DNA of 64,000 nt from DATJFQ01 sp035495555 (GTDB lineage Bacteria; Acidobacteriota; Vicinamibacteria; Vicinamibacterales; 2-12-FULL-66-21): contig DATJFQ010000037.1 of assembly GCA_035495555.1 (NCBI GenBank), positions 93,254-157,253 on the forward strand, given 5' to 3'. Shown in pieces: positions 33,218-41,649 of this stretch. Every line of letters starts with the position of its first letter. The first letter of the stretch is position 1. The translations under genes and the position numbers were made by a program. The notes beneath the pieces are model-generated. The model saw only the letters and a list, made by a program, of their open reading frames with translations, made no database searches and had not been told where the DNA came from.

Positions 33218-35260
33218 ATGACGCGCCTCCGCGCTGCCGCCCTGTTCGTTATTGCCGCGCAGGCCGTCCTCGCGGCGCAGCAGCCTTCGACACCGGTCGT
33301 GGCCGCCGAGCGCGCGTGGGCCGGGGCGGACGTGCTCTGGCCTTTGACGCAGACCGCTGATCCCGCGACAACTGCCGCCGCGCTGCGGGCTCTCGGCCGC
33401 CTCGAAGATCCGGCGCTCGTACCCAGGATTCTCCCCTTCGTCGATGCGGCAGATGCATCCGTCCGCTCCGCGGCCTCTCGCGCCGTCGCGCAATCACTGC
33501 AGAATGCCCCCGGGCTGCCTGATCCAGCGACGCTCGCCGCGATTGTCGACGCGCTCCAACGTCATGTATCCGTAGAGGATGCGACGGGTGTCGCTTCGCT
33601 GGGGGCGCTCACCTACTCGAATGCGGACGACGTTGCTCGCGTCGAAGGTGTCCTGGACCGGCTTCTCGACGACACGATCGCCGGCGAATCGCTCACCGCG
33701 CTTCGCGGGACCACACTCTCGTCATTCGAGTCGTTGATCCGCCGAAACGCGCGGGTGCCCGGCCTTCGATTGCAACCGGAAACAATCGCGCGCCTCGAAG
33801 GGGCCGTACAGGGACTGCACGCGAATGATGGCGCATCTGAACGACTGTATGCGCTGCTCACGATGGTCCAGGCAGGCGTGGTAACACCTGTTGCGGAACG
33901 AGCCGCCTTGACGGACAGCTTCGATCAGGTCCGTCGAATCGCCGTCAAAGCGCTCGCGGGCACCGCGCGCGCGGTCGGCGACGACGAACGGACAGAGGCG
34001 TTGCGCCGCGCGCTCGACGATCCGTCCGCGCTCGTTCGTTATGAGGGCGTCCTGGCATACGCGAAAGCGGAGGCAGCCGCTCACGGCTGTCTGCCCCTGC
34101 TGCAGGCGCTCCAGGACACTTCGCCTCACGTCGTCAACGCGGCACTGGACGCGCTCGGTACAGCGTGCGTGGGTGACGAAGACGTGAACGTGCGCGTCGC
34201 CGCCGAGAGCCGCGCGCCGGCGGCCAACGGCGAATGGCAGCGCGAGGCCCATGCGTTCGTGGCGCTGGCGAAACGCGACCCGGACAGGGCGCGCATCGTC
34301 ACGTCCGCCTTCGCAGATAGCCCGATCTGGCAGGTCCGGATGTATGCCGCGCGGGCGGCAACGGCGCTGAAGGACGATGGCACGCTCGCAAGGCTCGCGA
34401 CGGACGCGAACGACAACGTGCGTGAGGCGGCGTTGCCTCCGTTCCGGACACTCGTGAAGGACAGGGCTGATGCGGCTGTGCTCGACGCGTTGAAGCGCAG
34501 TGATCCACAACTGCTTCGCACGGCGGCCCGGATCGTCAAGACGATGCCGCCATCGCACGCGATCTATCGAGCCCTGGCGGACGCCTTCCTGCGTCTGACG
34601 CGCGAACGACGTGAGACGAACCGTGACGCCCGGCTTGCGCTGCTCGACGCGATCGAAATCCACGGCACCCGCGACGACGCAAGTGATTTGGCGCGGGCCG
34701 CCGAAGACATCGATAGCGTCGTCGCCACGCGCGTCACTGCCTTGCTCACGAGGTGGGGACGGACCGCCGCGGCGCACCCGATTCCAATCGTTCGCGGGGT
34801 CGCCGAGTGGGAGAATGTGCGGCAGTGCGTGAACGTGGAAATGCAGAACGGAAGGAGCTTCCGTCTGCAGATGTCAACGGAGGCGCCCGTCACCGCCAAC
34901 GCGTTTCTGACGCTTGCGCTTCGAGACCGGCTGTACAACGGGCTCACGTTTCATCGCGTCGAGCCGAACTTCGTCATTCAAGGCGGCAGCCCTGGCGCCA
35001 ATGAATACTCGTCGGGATTGAAGACCTTCCTGCGTGACGAGATCGGCCTTTCGAACACGCGAGGAGCGGTCGGGCTCTCGACTCGCGGCCGCAACACGGG
35101 CGACGGTCAGATTTACATTCTGCTCGTCGACGAACCGCGGCTGAACGGGCAGTACACGATTTTCGCCCATGTGATGGATGCCGACATGGGCGTCGTCGAC
35201 AACGTTCAGGAAGGGGATCGGATCGAGCAGATGACGCGCACGACGTGTACGCGGAACTGA
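33218..35260 (+). CDS. HEAT-repeat protein fused to a cyclophilin-type isomerase domain
   Basis: A 680-residue exported protein with a signal peptide at about 1-20. Residues about 30-520 are a chain of HEAT-like helical repeats, each with an Ala-Arg-rich helix pair. Residues about 535-680 are a cyclophilin domain: RLYNGLTFHRVEPNFVIQGGSPGANEYSSG, with the catalytic-Arg position in FHRV, GAVGLSTRGRNTGDGQIYI, and YTIFAHVMDADMGVVDNVQEGD. The fusion suggests a periplasmic prolyl isomerase tethered to a protein-binding scaffold. A second, free cyclophilin is at 48606-49196. Confidence 0.85.
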   Translation: MTRLRAAALFVIAAQAVLAAQQPSTPVVAAERAWAGADVLWPLTQTADPATTAAALRALGRLEDPALVPRILPFVDAADASVRSAASRAVAQSLQNAPGLPDPATLAAIVDALQRHVSVEDATGVASLGALTYSNADDVARVEGVLDRLLDDTIAGESLTALRGTTLSSFESLIRRNARVPGLRLQPETIARLEGAVQGLHANDGASERLYALLTMVQAGVVTPVAERAALTDSFDQVRRIAVKALAGTARAVGDDERTEALRRALDDPSALVRYEGVLAYAKAEAAAHGCLPLLQALQDTSPHVVNAALDALGTACVGDEDVNVRVAAESRAPAANGEWQREAHAFVALAKRDPDRARIVTSAFADSPIWQVRMYAARAATALKDDGTLARLATDANDNVREAALPPFRTLVKDRADAAVLDALKRSDPQLLRTAARIVKTMPPSHAIYRALADAFLRLTRERRETNRDARLALLDAIEIHGTRDDASDLARAAEDIDSVVATRVTALLTRWGRTAAAHPIPIVRGVAEWENVRQCVNVEMQNGRSFRLQMSTEAPVTANAFLTLALRDRLYNGLTFHRVEPNFVIQGGSPGANEYSSGLKTFLRDEIGLSNTRGAVGLSTRGRNTGDGQIYILLVDEPRLNGQYTIFAHVMDADMGVVDNVQEGDRIEQMTRTTCTRN

Positions 35261-35269
35261 ACCGGCGCG

Positions 35270-36325
35270 TTACACGACTGGACTTTCCAGCTCGGTGATC
35301 GTGCCGGCTGTCGCATCGATTTCCACCTGGATGCCTTCAGGCAGAGTCCATTGCGGCTGCTGGTGTCCGATCATCGCGCCGTGCCATGCAGGAATCCCAA
35401 GCGGCTTGATGTGGTCCTCGAAAATCTCCTCGAGCGTGAGCCCGCCGTAGCTCCCTTCACCGGGGGTGCACTCGGCGCACCCGCCGAAGATGAACCCCTT
35501 CAACTTCGACAGCGCCCCTGACAGCTTCAACTGCGTGAGCATGCGATCGATGCGGTAGGGCTCTTCGTGGACGTCTTCGGTGAAGAGAATGGCGCCGTCC
35601 CAGTCCGGCAGGTAACCAGACCCGACGATCGTCGTCAGGACCGTGAGGTTTCCTCCGAGCAGCCGCCCGCGTGCCTTCCCCGGTGTGATCGTCTGCACGC
35701 GGTACTCGGTCTGCACGAGGCTGTTCTTGTCGGGATTCACGTCTCGCTTTGGCTCGAAGGTAACGGGGTCGGTCGCAAACAGCACGCGCTTCACATAATC
35801 GACGGACCACGTATCCCACCGGCCGAGCGCAATAGGACCATGGAACGTGACGAGCCCCGTCTTCGCGTGGATCGACAGCAGCAGCGCCGTGATGTCGCTG
35901 TAGCCGACGATGATCTTCGGATTGCGGCGGATGCGATCGAAGTCGAGATACGGGAGCAGGCGGCTGCTGCCCCAGCCTCCGCGGATCGGGTGGACGGCGG
36001 CAACCGAGCTGTCTTCGAAAAACGTATTGATGTCCGCCGCGCGGGCCTTGTCGTCGCCCGCGAGATAGCCGTGGCGTTCCATCATGTGCTGGCCGAGCTT
36101 CACCTTCAGGCCGAGCGCTTCGAGGGACTCGCTCGCGATCTGGACGTCGACCGGCTGAAACGTCGCGCTGGCCGGGCTGACGATGCCAACCGTGTCTCCG
36201 GGGGAGAGGTGCCGGGGTTTGATGAGCGACGGGGCGGCTTCAGGGCTGGGCGATCGTGACAAGCCGGCGACCGCCGGCGCGACCGACAACATCCCCGCTG
36301 CGTGCAGAAACTCTCGCCTGTGCAT
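35270..36325 (-). CDS. S66 LD-carboxypeptidase-family protein
   Basis: A 351-residue protein of the LdcA/MccF family, which cuts peptidoglycan tetrapeptides or inactivates peptide antibiotics. RGGWGSSRLLPYLDFD is followed by the nucleophile Ser S143 in VGYSDITAL; later GGNLTVL, FTEDVHEEPYRIDRML and GAMIGHQ supply the expected Glu and His regions. The N-terminus MHRREFLHAAGMLSVAPAVAG is a short twin-arginine-like signal, so export is likely. It converges with the HEAT-cyclophilin gene at 9 bp. TATGAT lies 6 nt before the ATG. Confidence 0.85.
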   Translation of the reverse strand: MHRREFLHAAGMLSVAPAVAGLSRSPSPEAAPSLIKPRHLSPGDTVGIVSPASATFQPVDVQIASESLEALGLKVKLGQHMMERHGYLAGDDKARAADINTFFEDSSVAAVHPIRGGWGSSRLLPYLDFDRIRRNPKIIVGYSDITALLLSIHAKTGLVTFHGPIALGRWDTWSVDYVKRVLFATDPVTFEPKRDVNPDKNSLVQTEYRVQTITPGKARGRLLGGNLTVLTTIVGSGYLPDWDGAILFTEDVHEEPYRIDRMLTQLKLSGALSKLKGFIFGGCAECTPGEGSYGGLTLEEIFEDHIKPLGIPAWHGAMIGHQQPQWTLPEGIQVEIDATAGTITELESPVV

Positions 36326-36331
36326 GGCGTG

Positions 36332-36337
36332 ATCATA
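36332..36337 (-). promoter_or_regulatory. Candidate leaderless -10 box for the S66 gene
   Basis: TATGAT on the minus strand ends 6 nt before the ATG at 36325. There is no Shine-Dalgarno. Confidence 0.55.
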
Positions 36338-36379
36338 TTCGACGGCTGGCGCCGCGACAGAAATAGCGCGTCGCCCGTC

Positions 36380-37240
36380 CTACTTTGCGGCGTCGGCCCA
36401 CACTTCGCGCGAGATCGAGGCAATCAGCGCCGCGCTCACTTTCTGATCCTGAATGCCGCGTACGAGTACGACCAGCACGTACGGCTTCGGGCCGTAGACG
36501 ATCGCCGCGTCGTTGTGGATCTTCGTGATGTTGCCTGTCTTGTGACCGACGACCGTGCCCGGCGGCAGCCCCGCAGGAATCGCATCGTTGAAGTGCTGGC
36601 GCTCGAGCATTGCGGTCATCTCGGCGTCCGCCGGCGGATTGACAGCATGTCCTGTCGCGATCTTCTCCATCAGCACCATCAGCCCGCGCGCGGTGGTCGT
36701 GTTGTTCATGCCGCGGTCGAACGCCTTGTTGTCCTCGACGCCGCGCAGGACCTGCATGCCGTCGGCGCCGAGGCGCGTGACGGTGTGCCGGATATTCTCG
36801 ACGCCCAGGCGTTCGATGAGCAGGTTTGCGGCGAAGTTGCTGCTGACCGTAATCATCTGCTCGCAGAGGTCGCGCAGACTCATCGTCTTGCCTGCGTTGG
36901 CGTACACGACGGAATCCGAGTCGTCACCCGGATCGAGCTGGTAGACGCTGCCGTCGACGATGCTGTGGAATTCGTTCCTGATGGGAAGCTGTTCGTCGAG
37001 CGAGAGCTGGCCGGCAGCTGCCTGGCGGAACAGCTCGATCATCACCGGCACCTTCATCGTGCTCGCCGCATGGAACGGCTTGTCCGGATCGATCAGAAGC
37101 TCGCGCGAGCCGTCCAGGCGCCGGAACGCGACCGCGACTTCGGCACTGCTCGCGTCGATGAGGCGGCGGACGCGTGCATGGAGGTCCGTTTGTGGCGGTG
37201 TTTGTGCGAGAACGAGCGTGACGGCGAGAAGGTCGAGCAT
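36380..37240 (-). CDS. Class A beta-lactamase-like serine hydrolase
   Basis: A 286-residue exported enzyme with a short signal peptide (MLDLLAVTLVLAQTPP). Active-site motifs are S60-T-M-K63, S133-S-N135 (an SSN variant of the SDN loop) and K234-T-G236. The omega-loop region reads RGVEDNKAFDRGMNNTTTARG with a candidate general base E169, but the usual ExxLN spacing is not exact. It may hydrolyse beta-lactams or be a related peptidase-like hydrolase. I chose ATG 37240; the longer in-frame reading runs through the divergent amine-oxidase gene. The promoter appears to share the 23-bp spacer with that gene. Confidence 0.82.
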   Translation of the reverse strand: MLDLLAVTLVLAQTPPQTDLHARVRRLIDASSAEVAVAFRRLDGSRELLIDPDKPFHAASTMKVPVMIELFRQAAAGQLSLDEQLPIRNEFHSIVDGSVYQLDPGDDSDSVVYANAGKTMSLRDLCEQMITVSSNFAANLLIERLGVENIRHTVTRLGADGMQVLRGVEDNKAFDRGMNNTTTARGLMVLMEKIATGHAVNPPADAEMTAMLERQHFNDAIPAGLPPGTVVGHKTGNITKIHNDAAIVYGPKPYVLVVLVRGIQDQKVSAALIASISREVWADAAK

Positions 37241-37246
37241 GGCGCA

Positions 37247-37252
37247 AGTGTA
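37247..37252 (-). promoter_or_regulatory. Candidate leaderless -10 box for the beta-lactamase-like gene
   Basis: TACACT on the minus strand ends 6 nt before the ATG at 37240. It shares two bases with the opposing -10 box at 37251-37256. Confidence 0.5.
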
Positions 37253-37256
37253 TCCT
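37251..37256 (+). promoter_or_regulatory. Candidate leaderless -10 box for the amine-oxidase gene
   Basis: TATCCT lies 7 nt before the ATG at 37264. Together with the minus-strand TACACT it forms AGTGTATCCT, a two-way -10 element. Confidence 0.5.
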
Positions 37257-37263
37257 GTGAACG

Positions 37264-38595
37264 ATGGGCGGGCGCACGCTGAACGGACGTGTGGTCGCGG
37301 TTGCCGGCGCCGGTCTCGCCGGCCTCGCTGCCGCGCGCGCACTCGAGGCGCGGGGCGCCGCCGTCGTGCTGCTCGAGGCCCGAGAGCGCGTGGGCGGACG
37401 CGTCTGGACGTTGCGTCAAGGGTTCGCCTCGCGGCAGCACGCTGAAGCGGGCGCTGATTTGATCGAAAGCGAACAGCAGCACGTCCACGATCTCGCGAAG
37501 ACGCTCGGTCTCGAGACGACGAGGATTCTTCGCCGGGGATTCGGCTTCTATGGCACCGACGCACGCGGGCGGCGCGCGATTGACCGCTCAGGGCGGGCGT
37601 TCCAGCAAGTGGCCGCGTCTCTCCAGCGGGAAATCCGCGATTTCAACCTCGCCGAACAGCGCTGGGACAGCGCTGTCGGTCACCGCCTGGCGCGAACATC
37701 CGTTGCCGAGTGGCTCGATGCGATTGGCGGGTCGGACGCGCTGCGCGCGCGGCTTCGCGGATTTCGAGGCTTTTTCCTGGCCGATCCCGAGGACCTGTCG
37801 ATGCTGCCGCTCGTGGAGCAGTTCGCCGAATGGGGAACCCCGGGCCGCGACGAGATCTTCCGCGTCGTCGGCGGCAACGATCGGCTGGCGACGGGCATCG
37901 CGCGTCGGCTGAACGCCAGGATTCTGCTGCGGGCCGTAGTGCGCGGCGTGCGGCAGGACGACGATGGCGTTCGGGTGACGATCGATGACGCGGATGGGAA
38001 GCGGGCGGAGATTCAGGCCGACTATTTCGTCTGTGCGCTGCCGGCGACGACGGCCGGTCAGGTGCAGTTCACGCCAGCGCTGCCAGAGCCGCAGGCAACC
38101 GCGATCGGCTCCTTACGATACGGCTGCGCGACACGGCTGCTGCTCCAGTTCGAGCGACGCTTCTGGCGCGCACCCGGACGGCCGACCGCATTCGGATCGG
38201 ACGCGCCGACGGGCGCGGTGTGGGACGGGAATGAAGAGCAGCGCGGCCCGGCCATCCTCAGCTTTCTGGCGGGCGGGCGTGCGTCGGGAGAATTGCAAGC
38301 GATCCTTTGGTCCGAAGGGGTCGCGGGGGTGGCGCGCCGGCTGGAGTGGCTCGGCGGACCGGGAAAGCTCCTGGCGTCGCGGCTGGTCGTCTGGGACAAG
38401 GACCCATGGGTCGGCGGCGGCTACGCGTATTTCGATCCGTCGTTTGATCCCGACCTGCGCCCCTGGTTGGCCCGTCCGTTCAAACGCATCGTGTTTGCCG
38501 GCGAGCATACGAGCACGAAGTGGCAGGGTTACATGAACGGCGCCTTGGAAAGTGGCATGCGAGGCGCGGCAGAGGTGGCGTCGCTCGCGCCGTGA
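37264..38595 (+). CDS. FAD-dependent amine oxidase
   Basis: A 443-residue flavoprotein of the monoamine-oxidase/phytoene-desaturase superfamily. The dinucleotide-binding motif is VAGAGLAGLAAARALEARG (about 14-32) with the acidic strand end LLEARERVGGRVWT. The C-terminal FAD motif is RIVFAGEHTSTKWQGYMNGALESG, and the segment FDADLR-like GGGYAYFDPSF precedes it. It should oxidise an amine or a related substrate, which is unknown. No signal peptide is visible. The stop codon lies inside a palindrome that also contains the stop codon of the convergent gene at 38637. Confidence 0.85.
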   Translation: MGGRTLNGRVVAVAGAGLAGLAAARALEARGAAVVLLEARERVGGRVWTLRQGFASRQHAEAGADLIESEQQHVHDLAKTLGLETTRILRRGFGFYGTDARGRRAIDRSGRAFQQVAASLQREIRDFNLAEQRWDSAVGHRLARTSVAEWLDAIGGSDALRARLRGFRGFFLADPEDLSMLPLVEQFAEWGTPGRDEIFRVVGGNDRLATGIARRLNARILLRAVVRGVRQDDDGVRVTIDDADGKRAEIQADYFVCALPATTAGQVQFTPALPEPQATAIGSLRYGCATRLLLQFERRFWRAPGRPTAFGSDAPTGAVWDGNEEQRGPAILSFLAGGRASGELQAILWSEGVAGVARRLEWLGGPGKLLASRLVVWDKDPWVGGGYAYFDPSFDPDLRPWLARPFKRIVFAGEHTSTKWQGYMNGALESGMRGAAEVASLAP

Positions 38596-38647
38596 ATTGC
38601 AGATTTGAGATCTTCAATCAATCTGCAATCTGCAATTCACGGCGCGA
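38585..38647. repeat. Stop-codon palindrome 1 (AATTGCAGATT type)
   Basis: Two perfect 21-bp arms (38585-38605 and 38627-38647) with a 21-nt loop. The arms read CGCCGTGAATTGCAGATT in their inner part and contain the last codons plus TGA of both convergent genes, so both proteins end Ala-Pro. The CAATCTG units in the loop are the heptamer component. The same AATTGCAGATT arm is at 45009-45122. Confidence 0.9.
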
Positions 38648-39140
38648 CGTGCGGCAGGTCGGCGAGCGCTCCCCAGGTGTCCGGATCCTGCGAGACCAGC
38701 GTCGAGAGATAGACCGATACGTCCGACGGGTCGAACTTCGTCGCGAGTTCCTCGGCCGCGGTCTTCAGCTTGTCCGCGTCCGGCTTCGCCACCGCCTCTT
38801 CCGTGATGAGCCCGTTCTCGTGCGGAATGCCGAGCGAATCGAGGAAAGCCGCCATCATCGGGCGCTGCCGCTCGAGGTGGTAGCTGACGAGCGCGCGGGC
38901 CGCGATTGCGTCCGAAACGGTCGGCAGTTGCGCCAGATACTTCGCGCGGCGTTCGGGAGGCAGGCCGATGACGCTGCGCGGGCGGAATTTCATCTGCGTG
39001 GCGATGGCCCCGACGGCCTCCATCTGCTGTTCATCCGAGTGCTCGTCGTCCCAGAAGAGCGACGCTGCGTCCACCCGCTTCTCCAGCGGCAGCCGGCGCC
39101 AGAGGCGCGATGGACGAAATTGCGACAGATCACGATCCAT
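38637..39140 (-). CDS. Hypothetical protein
   Basis: A 167-residue soluble, mainly helical protein without a signal peptide. It contains RLPLEKRVDAASLFWDD-E near the start, TQMKFRPRSVIGLPPERRAKYLAQLP in the middle and ARALVSYHLERQRPMMAAFLDSLGIPHENGLI later. I do not recognise a domain; the even spread of charged and hydrophobic residues and the -10-like TAAGAT 6 nt before the ATG support a real gene. Its last residues (ADLPHVAP) include codons that are an exact inverted copy of those ending the convergent amine-oxidase gene. Confidence 0.65.
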   Translation of the reverse strand: MDRDLSQFRPSRLWRRLPLEKRVDAASLFWDDEHSDEQQMEAVGAIATQMKFRPRSVIGLPPERRAKYLAQLPTVSDAIAARALVSYHLERQRPMMAAFLDSLGIPHENGLITEEAVAKPDADKLKTAAEELATKFDPSDVSVYLSTLVSQDPDTWGALADLPHVAP

Positions 39141-39146
39141 ATCCGG

Positions 39147-39152
39147 ATCTTA
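39147..39152 (-). promoter_or_regulatory. Candidate leaderless -10 box for the 38637-39140 gene
   Basis: TAAGAT on the minus strand ends 6 nt before the ATG at 39140. There is no Shine-Dalgarno. Confidence 0.5.
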
Positions 39153-39204
39153 ACAACGAATCTGCATCCAAACGCAGCGGACCGCGCGACCGTCTAACGA
39201 ACAT

Positions 39205-41649
39205 ATGGACAGCCTGCTCCAGGATCTGCGCTTCGGTGCACGCACGCTCCTCCGAAATACCAGCTTTGCGTCGGTCGCGGTCCTCACGCTCGCGCTGGGG
39301 ATTGGGGCCAATGCCGCGATCTTCAGCGTGGTCGACGCAGTGCTGCTCAGGCCGCTCCCGTGGGGCACACCGGATCGCGTCGTGACGATTTGGAGCCGCT
39401 GGACCGCGTTCGACAAGACATGGGTGGCCGACGGCGAGGTCAACGACTATCGGCGCGAATCGCACACGCTGTCGGCCGTCGGCGCCTGGGACGAAGGAGC
39501 GGTGAATCTCTCGGGCGACGCCGAACCCGAGCGTGTCTCGGCCGCCACCGTGACCGCGAACCTCTTCTCCGTGCTGGGCGTCCAGCCGGCGCTCGGCCGC
39601 GGCTTCACGGAACAGGAAGACGCGCCAAACGGCGCGCGGGTTGCGATTCTCGGCTTTGGTCTCTGGCAGCGTCGTTACGGCGGGGATCCGGCGATCGTTG
39701 GCCGCTCGATCATCATCGACGGGCAGCCCTGCGAAGTGGTGGGCGTGATGCCGCGCGATTTCGTGCTGCCGACGGACTTTCAGAACCCCACGCCCACCGT
39801 GCTGTGGACGCCGGCCCGATGGGATTCGGCCAGTACGGATCACGGGAGCCACGGCTACTACGCGGCCGGCCGGCTTGCCGCCCGCGCCACCGTGCAGCAG
39901 GCACAGGACGAACTGCACGCCATCGCGCAGCGATGGACGAACCGAGGCGTGTATCCGAAGGAGATGGCCTTCGACGCGATCGCGCTTCCCTTGCGCCAGG
40001 ACGTACTCGAGAACGTACAACGGGCCGTCTGGCTCCTGTTCGGCGCCGTCGGATTTCTCCTGCTCATCGCCTGCGTAAACGTCGCAAACCTGCTGCTCGC
40101 GAGGGGTGAAACAAGACAGCGCGAGATTGCCTCGCGGGTCGCGCTCGGCGCAAGCCGCTCACGCGTGCTCCGCCAGCTCATGACGGAAGGGGCTCTGCTC
40201 GCGGTCGTCAGCGGCGCTTCAGGCCTCCTGCTCGCGGCCGTCACGCTGCGGCTCATGGTGTGGTGGAACCCCGGCACCATTCCGCGGCTCGAGCACGCGT
40301 CCATCGACGGGAGAATGCTGCTCTTCACGGCTGCGGTCGCGCTGCTCACCACGGTGATCTTCAGCCTCGCGCCCGCCGTGCGACTCGCCCGGACCGATCT
40401 GACCGACGCGCTGAAGCAGGGAAGCGCGAATGCCACGATCGGTTCGGCGCGCCAGCGCTTCCGCAGCGCCCTCATCGTCGCGCAGATGGCGCTCGCGGTG
40501 GTTCTGCTGGCCGGCGCCGGCCTGATGCTGCGCACGTTATGGTCGCTGCAGCACATCGACCTCGGCTTCAACCCCGCCGGTGTCCTCACGCTGCGCGTGT
40601 CGCTGCCCCGCGTGAGCTATACCGACGCGCAGGTCGTGACCTTCTACACCCGCGCGGTCGATGAACTTCGCGCGCTGCCGGGCATCACTGCCGCCGGCGC
40701 CGCACGTTCGCTCCCGCTCGCGTCCACCATCGGCGACTTCGGGCTCCGCGTCGACGGCTACGTGCCGCCGCCGGGGACGAATGCCAAAGGCGACTGGCAG
40801 ATCGTCACCCCTGGATACATCGAGGCGATGGGAGAGCGCGTAATTCGCGGTCGTCCGATCCTGCCCACCGACTCGCCGGCCTCGCAACTCGTCGCGCTCG
40901 TCAACGAGGAGATGGCCAGAAAGTACTGGCCGGGACGCGATGCGCTGGGCGGCCGTTTCATCATCGGCGGTGGCCCGACCCGTCCATGGGTGACAGTCGT
41001 TGGCATCGTCAAGAGCGTGCACCACAACGGGGTCGCCGGCATCGTGAAAGAGAAGTTCTATGTGCCGCATACCCAGTGGGCGGTTTCGCTTGGGAACACG
41101 AACCTGATCCGGGCGATGACGTTCGTGGTGCGGACCGGAGGCGATCCGGCGGCTCTCGCAACGCCGGTTCGCGCCGCCGTCCATCGAATCGATCCGTCGC
41201 TGCCCGTTTCAGACGTCCGGACGATGGACGCGGTCGTTGCGGACGCGTTGTCGACGCCGCGCTTCACGGGGCTATTGTTGGGTGTGTTCGCGGCGCTGGC
41301 GCTGATTCTGTCCGCCGTCGGTATCTACGGACTGCTCTCGTTCATCGTCAGCAGCCGGACTCGCGAGATTGGGATCCGGCTCGCGATTGGAGCGGAGCGG
41401 TCGTCCGTCCTGACGATGGTGCTGCGAAATGCGTCGATGCTTGCGGCCATCGGTGTGGCGATCGGCATCGCCGGCGCGCTGCTCATCACCCGCGCGCTGG
41501 GCACCCTCCTGCACGGCGTGGCGCCTCACGATCCGGTGACGCTCGGTGCAGCGGCCGCCGCACTCGGTACGGTGGCGATTGCGGCGAGCGCCGTCCCCGC
41601 GTGGCGCGCCACACGAGTGAATCCGGTGGTCGCGCTAAAATCCGAATAG
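39205..41649 (+). CDS. ADOP-type MacB/FtsX duplicated permease
   Basis: An 814-residue membrane protein of the acidobacterial duplicated orphan permease class. The start MDSLLQDLRFGARTLLRN is the typical opening, followed by a first helix (VLTLALGIGANAAIFSVVDAVLLRPL), a large periplasmic MacB-type domain, a first FtsX helix triplet around residue 270-400, a second periplasmic domain, and a second FtsX triplet at the C-terminus ending RVNPVVALKSE. No ATPase gene is adjacent, which is usual for this class. The transported substrate is unknown. A TTG-started MFS gene follows without a gap. Confidence 0.92.
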   Translation: MDSLLQDLRFGARTLLRNTSFASVAVLTLALGIGANAAIFSVVDAVLLRPLPWGTPDRVVTIWSRWTAFDKTWVADGEVNDYRRESHTLSAVGAWDEGAVNLSGDAEPERVSAATVTANLFSVLGVQPALGRGFTEQEDAPNGARVAILGFGLWQRRYGGDPAIVGRSIIIDGQPCEVVGVMPRDFVLPTDFQNPTPTVLWTPARWDSASTDHGSHGYYAAGRLAARATVQQAQDELHAIAQRWTNRGVYPKEMAFDAIALPLRQDVLENVQRAVWLLFGAVGFLLLIACVNVANLLLARGETRQREIASRVALGASRSRVLRQLMTEGALLAVVSGASGLLLAAVTLRLMVWWNPGTIPRLEHASIDGRMLLFTAAVALLTTVIFSLAPAVRLARTDLTDALKQGSANATIGSARQRFRSALIVAQMALAVVLLAGAGLMLRTLWSLQHIDLGFNPAGVLTLRVSLPRVSYTDAQVVTFYTRAVDELRALPGITAAGAARSLPLASTIGDFGLRVDGYVPPPGTNAKGDWQIVTPGYIEAMGERVIRGRPILPTDSPASQLVALVNEEMARKYWPGRDALGGRFIIGGGPTRPWVTVVGIVKSVHHNGVAGIVKEKFYVPHTQWAVSLGNTNLIRAMTFVVRTGGDPAALATPVRAAVHRIDPSLPVSDVRTMDAVVADALSTPRFTGLLLGVFAALALILSAVGIYGLLSFIVSSRTREIGIRLAIGAERSSVLTMVLRNASMLAAIGVAIGIAGALLITRALGTLLHGVAPHDPVTLGAAAAALGTVAIAASAVPAWRATRVNPVVALKSE

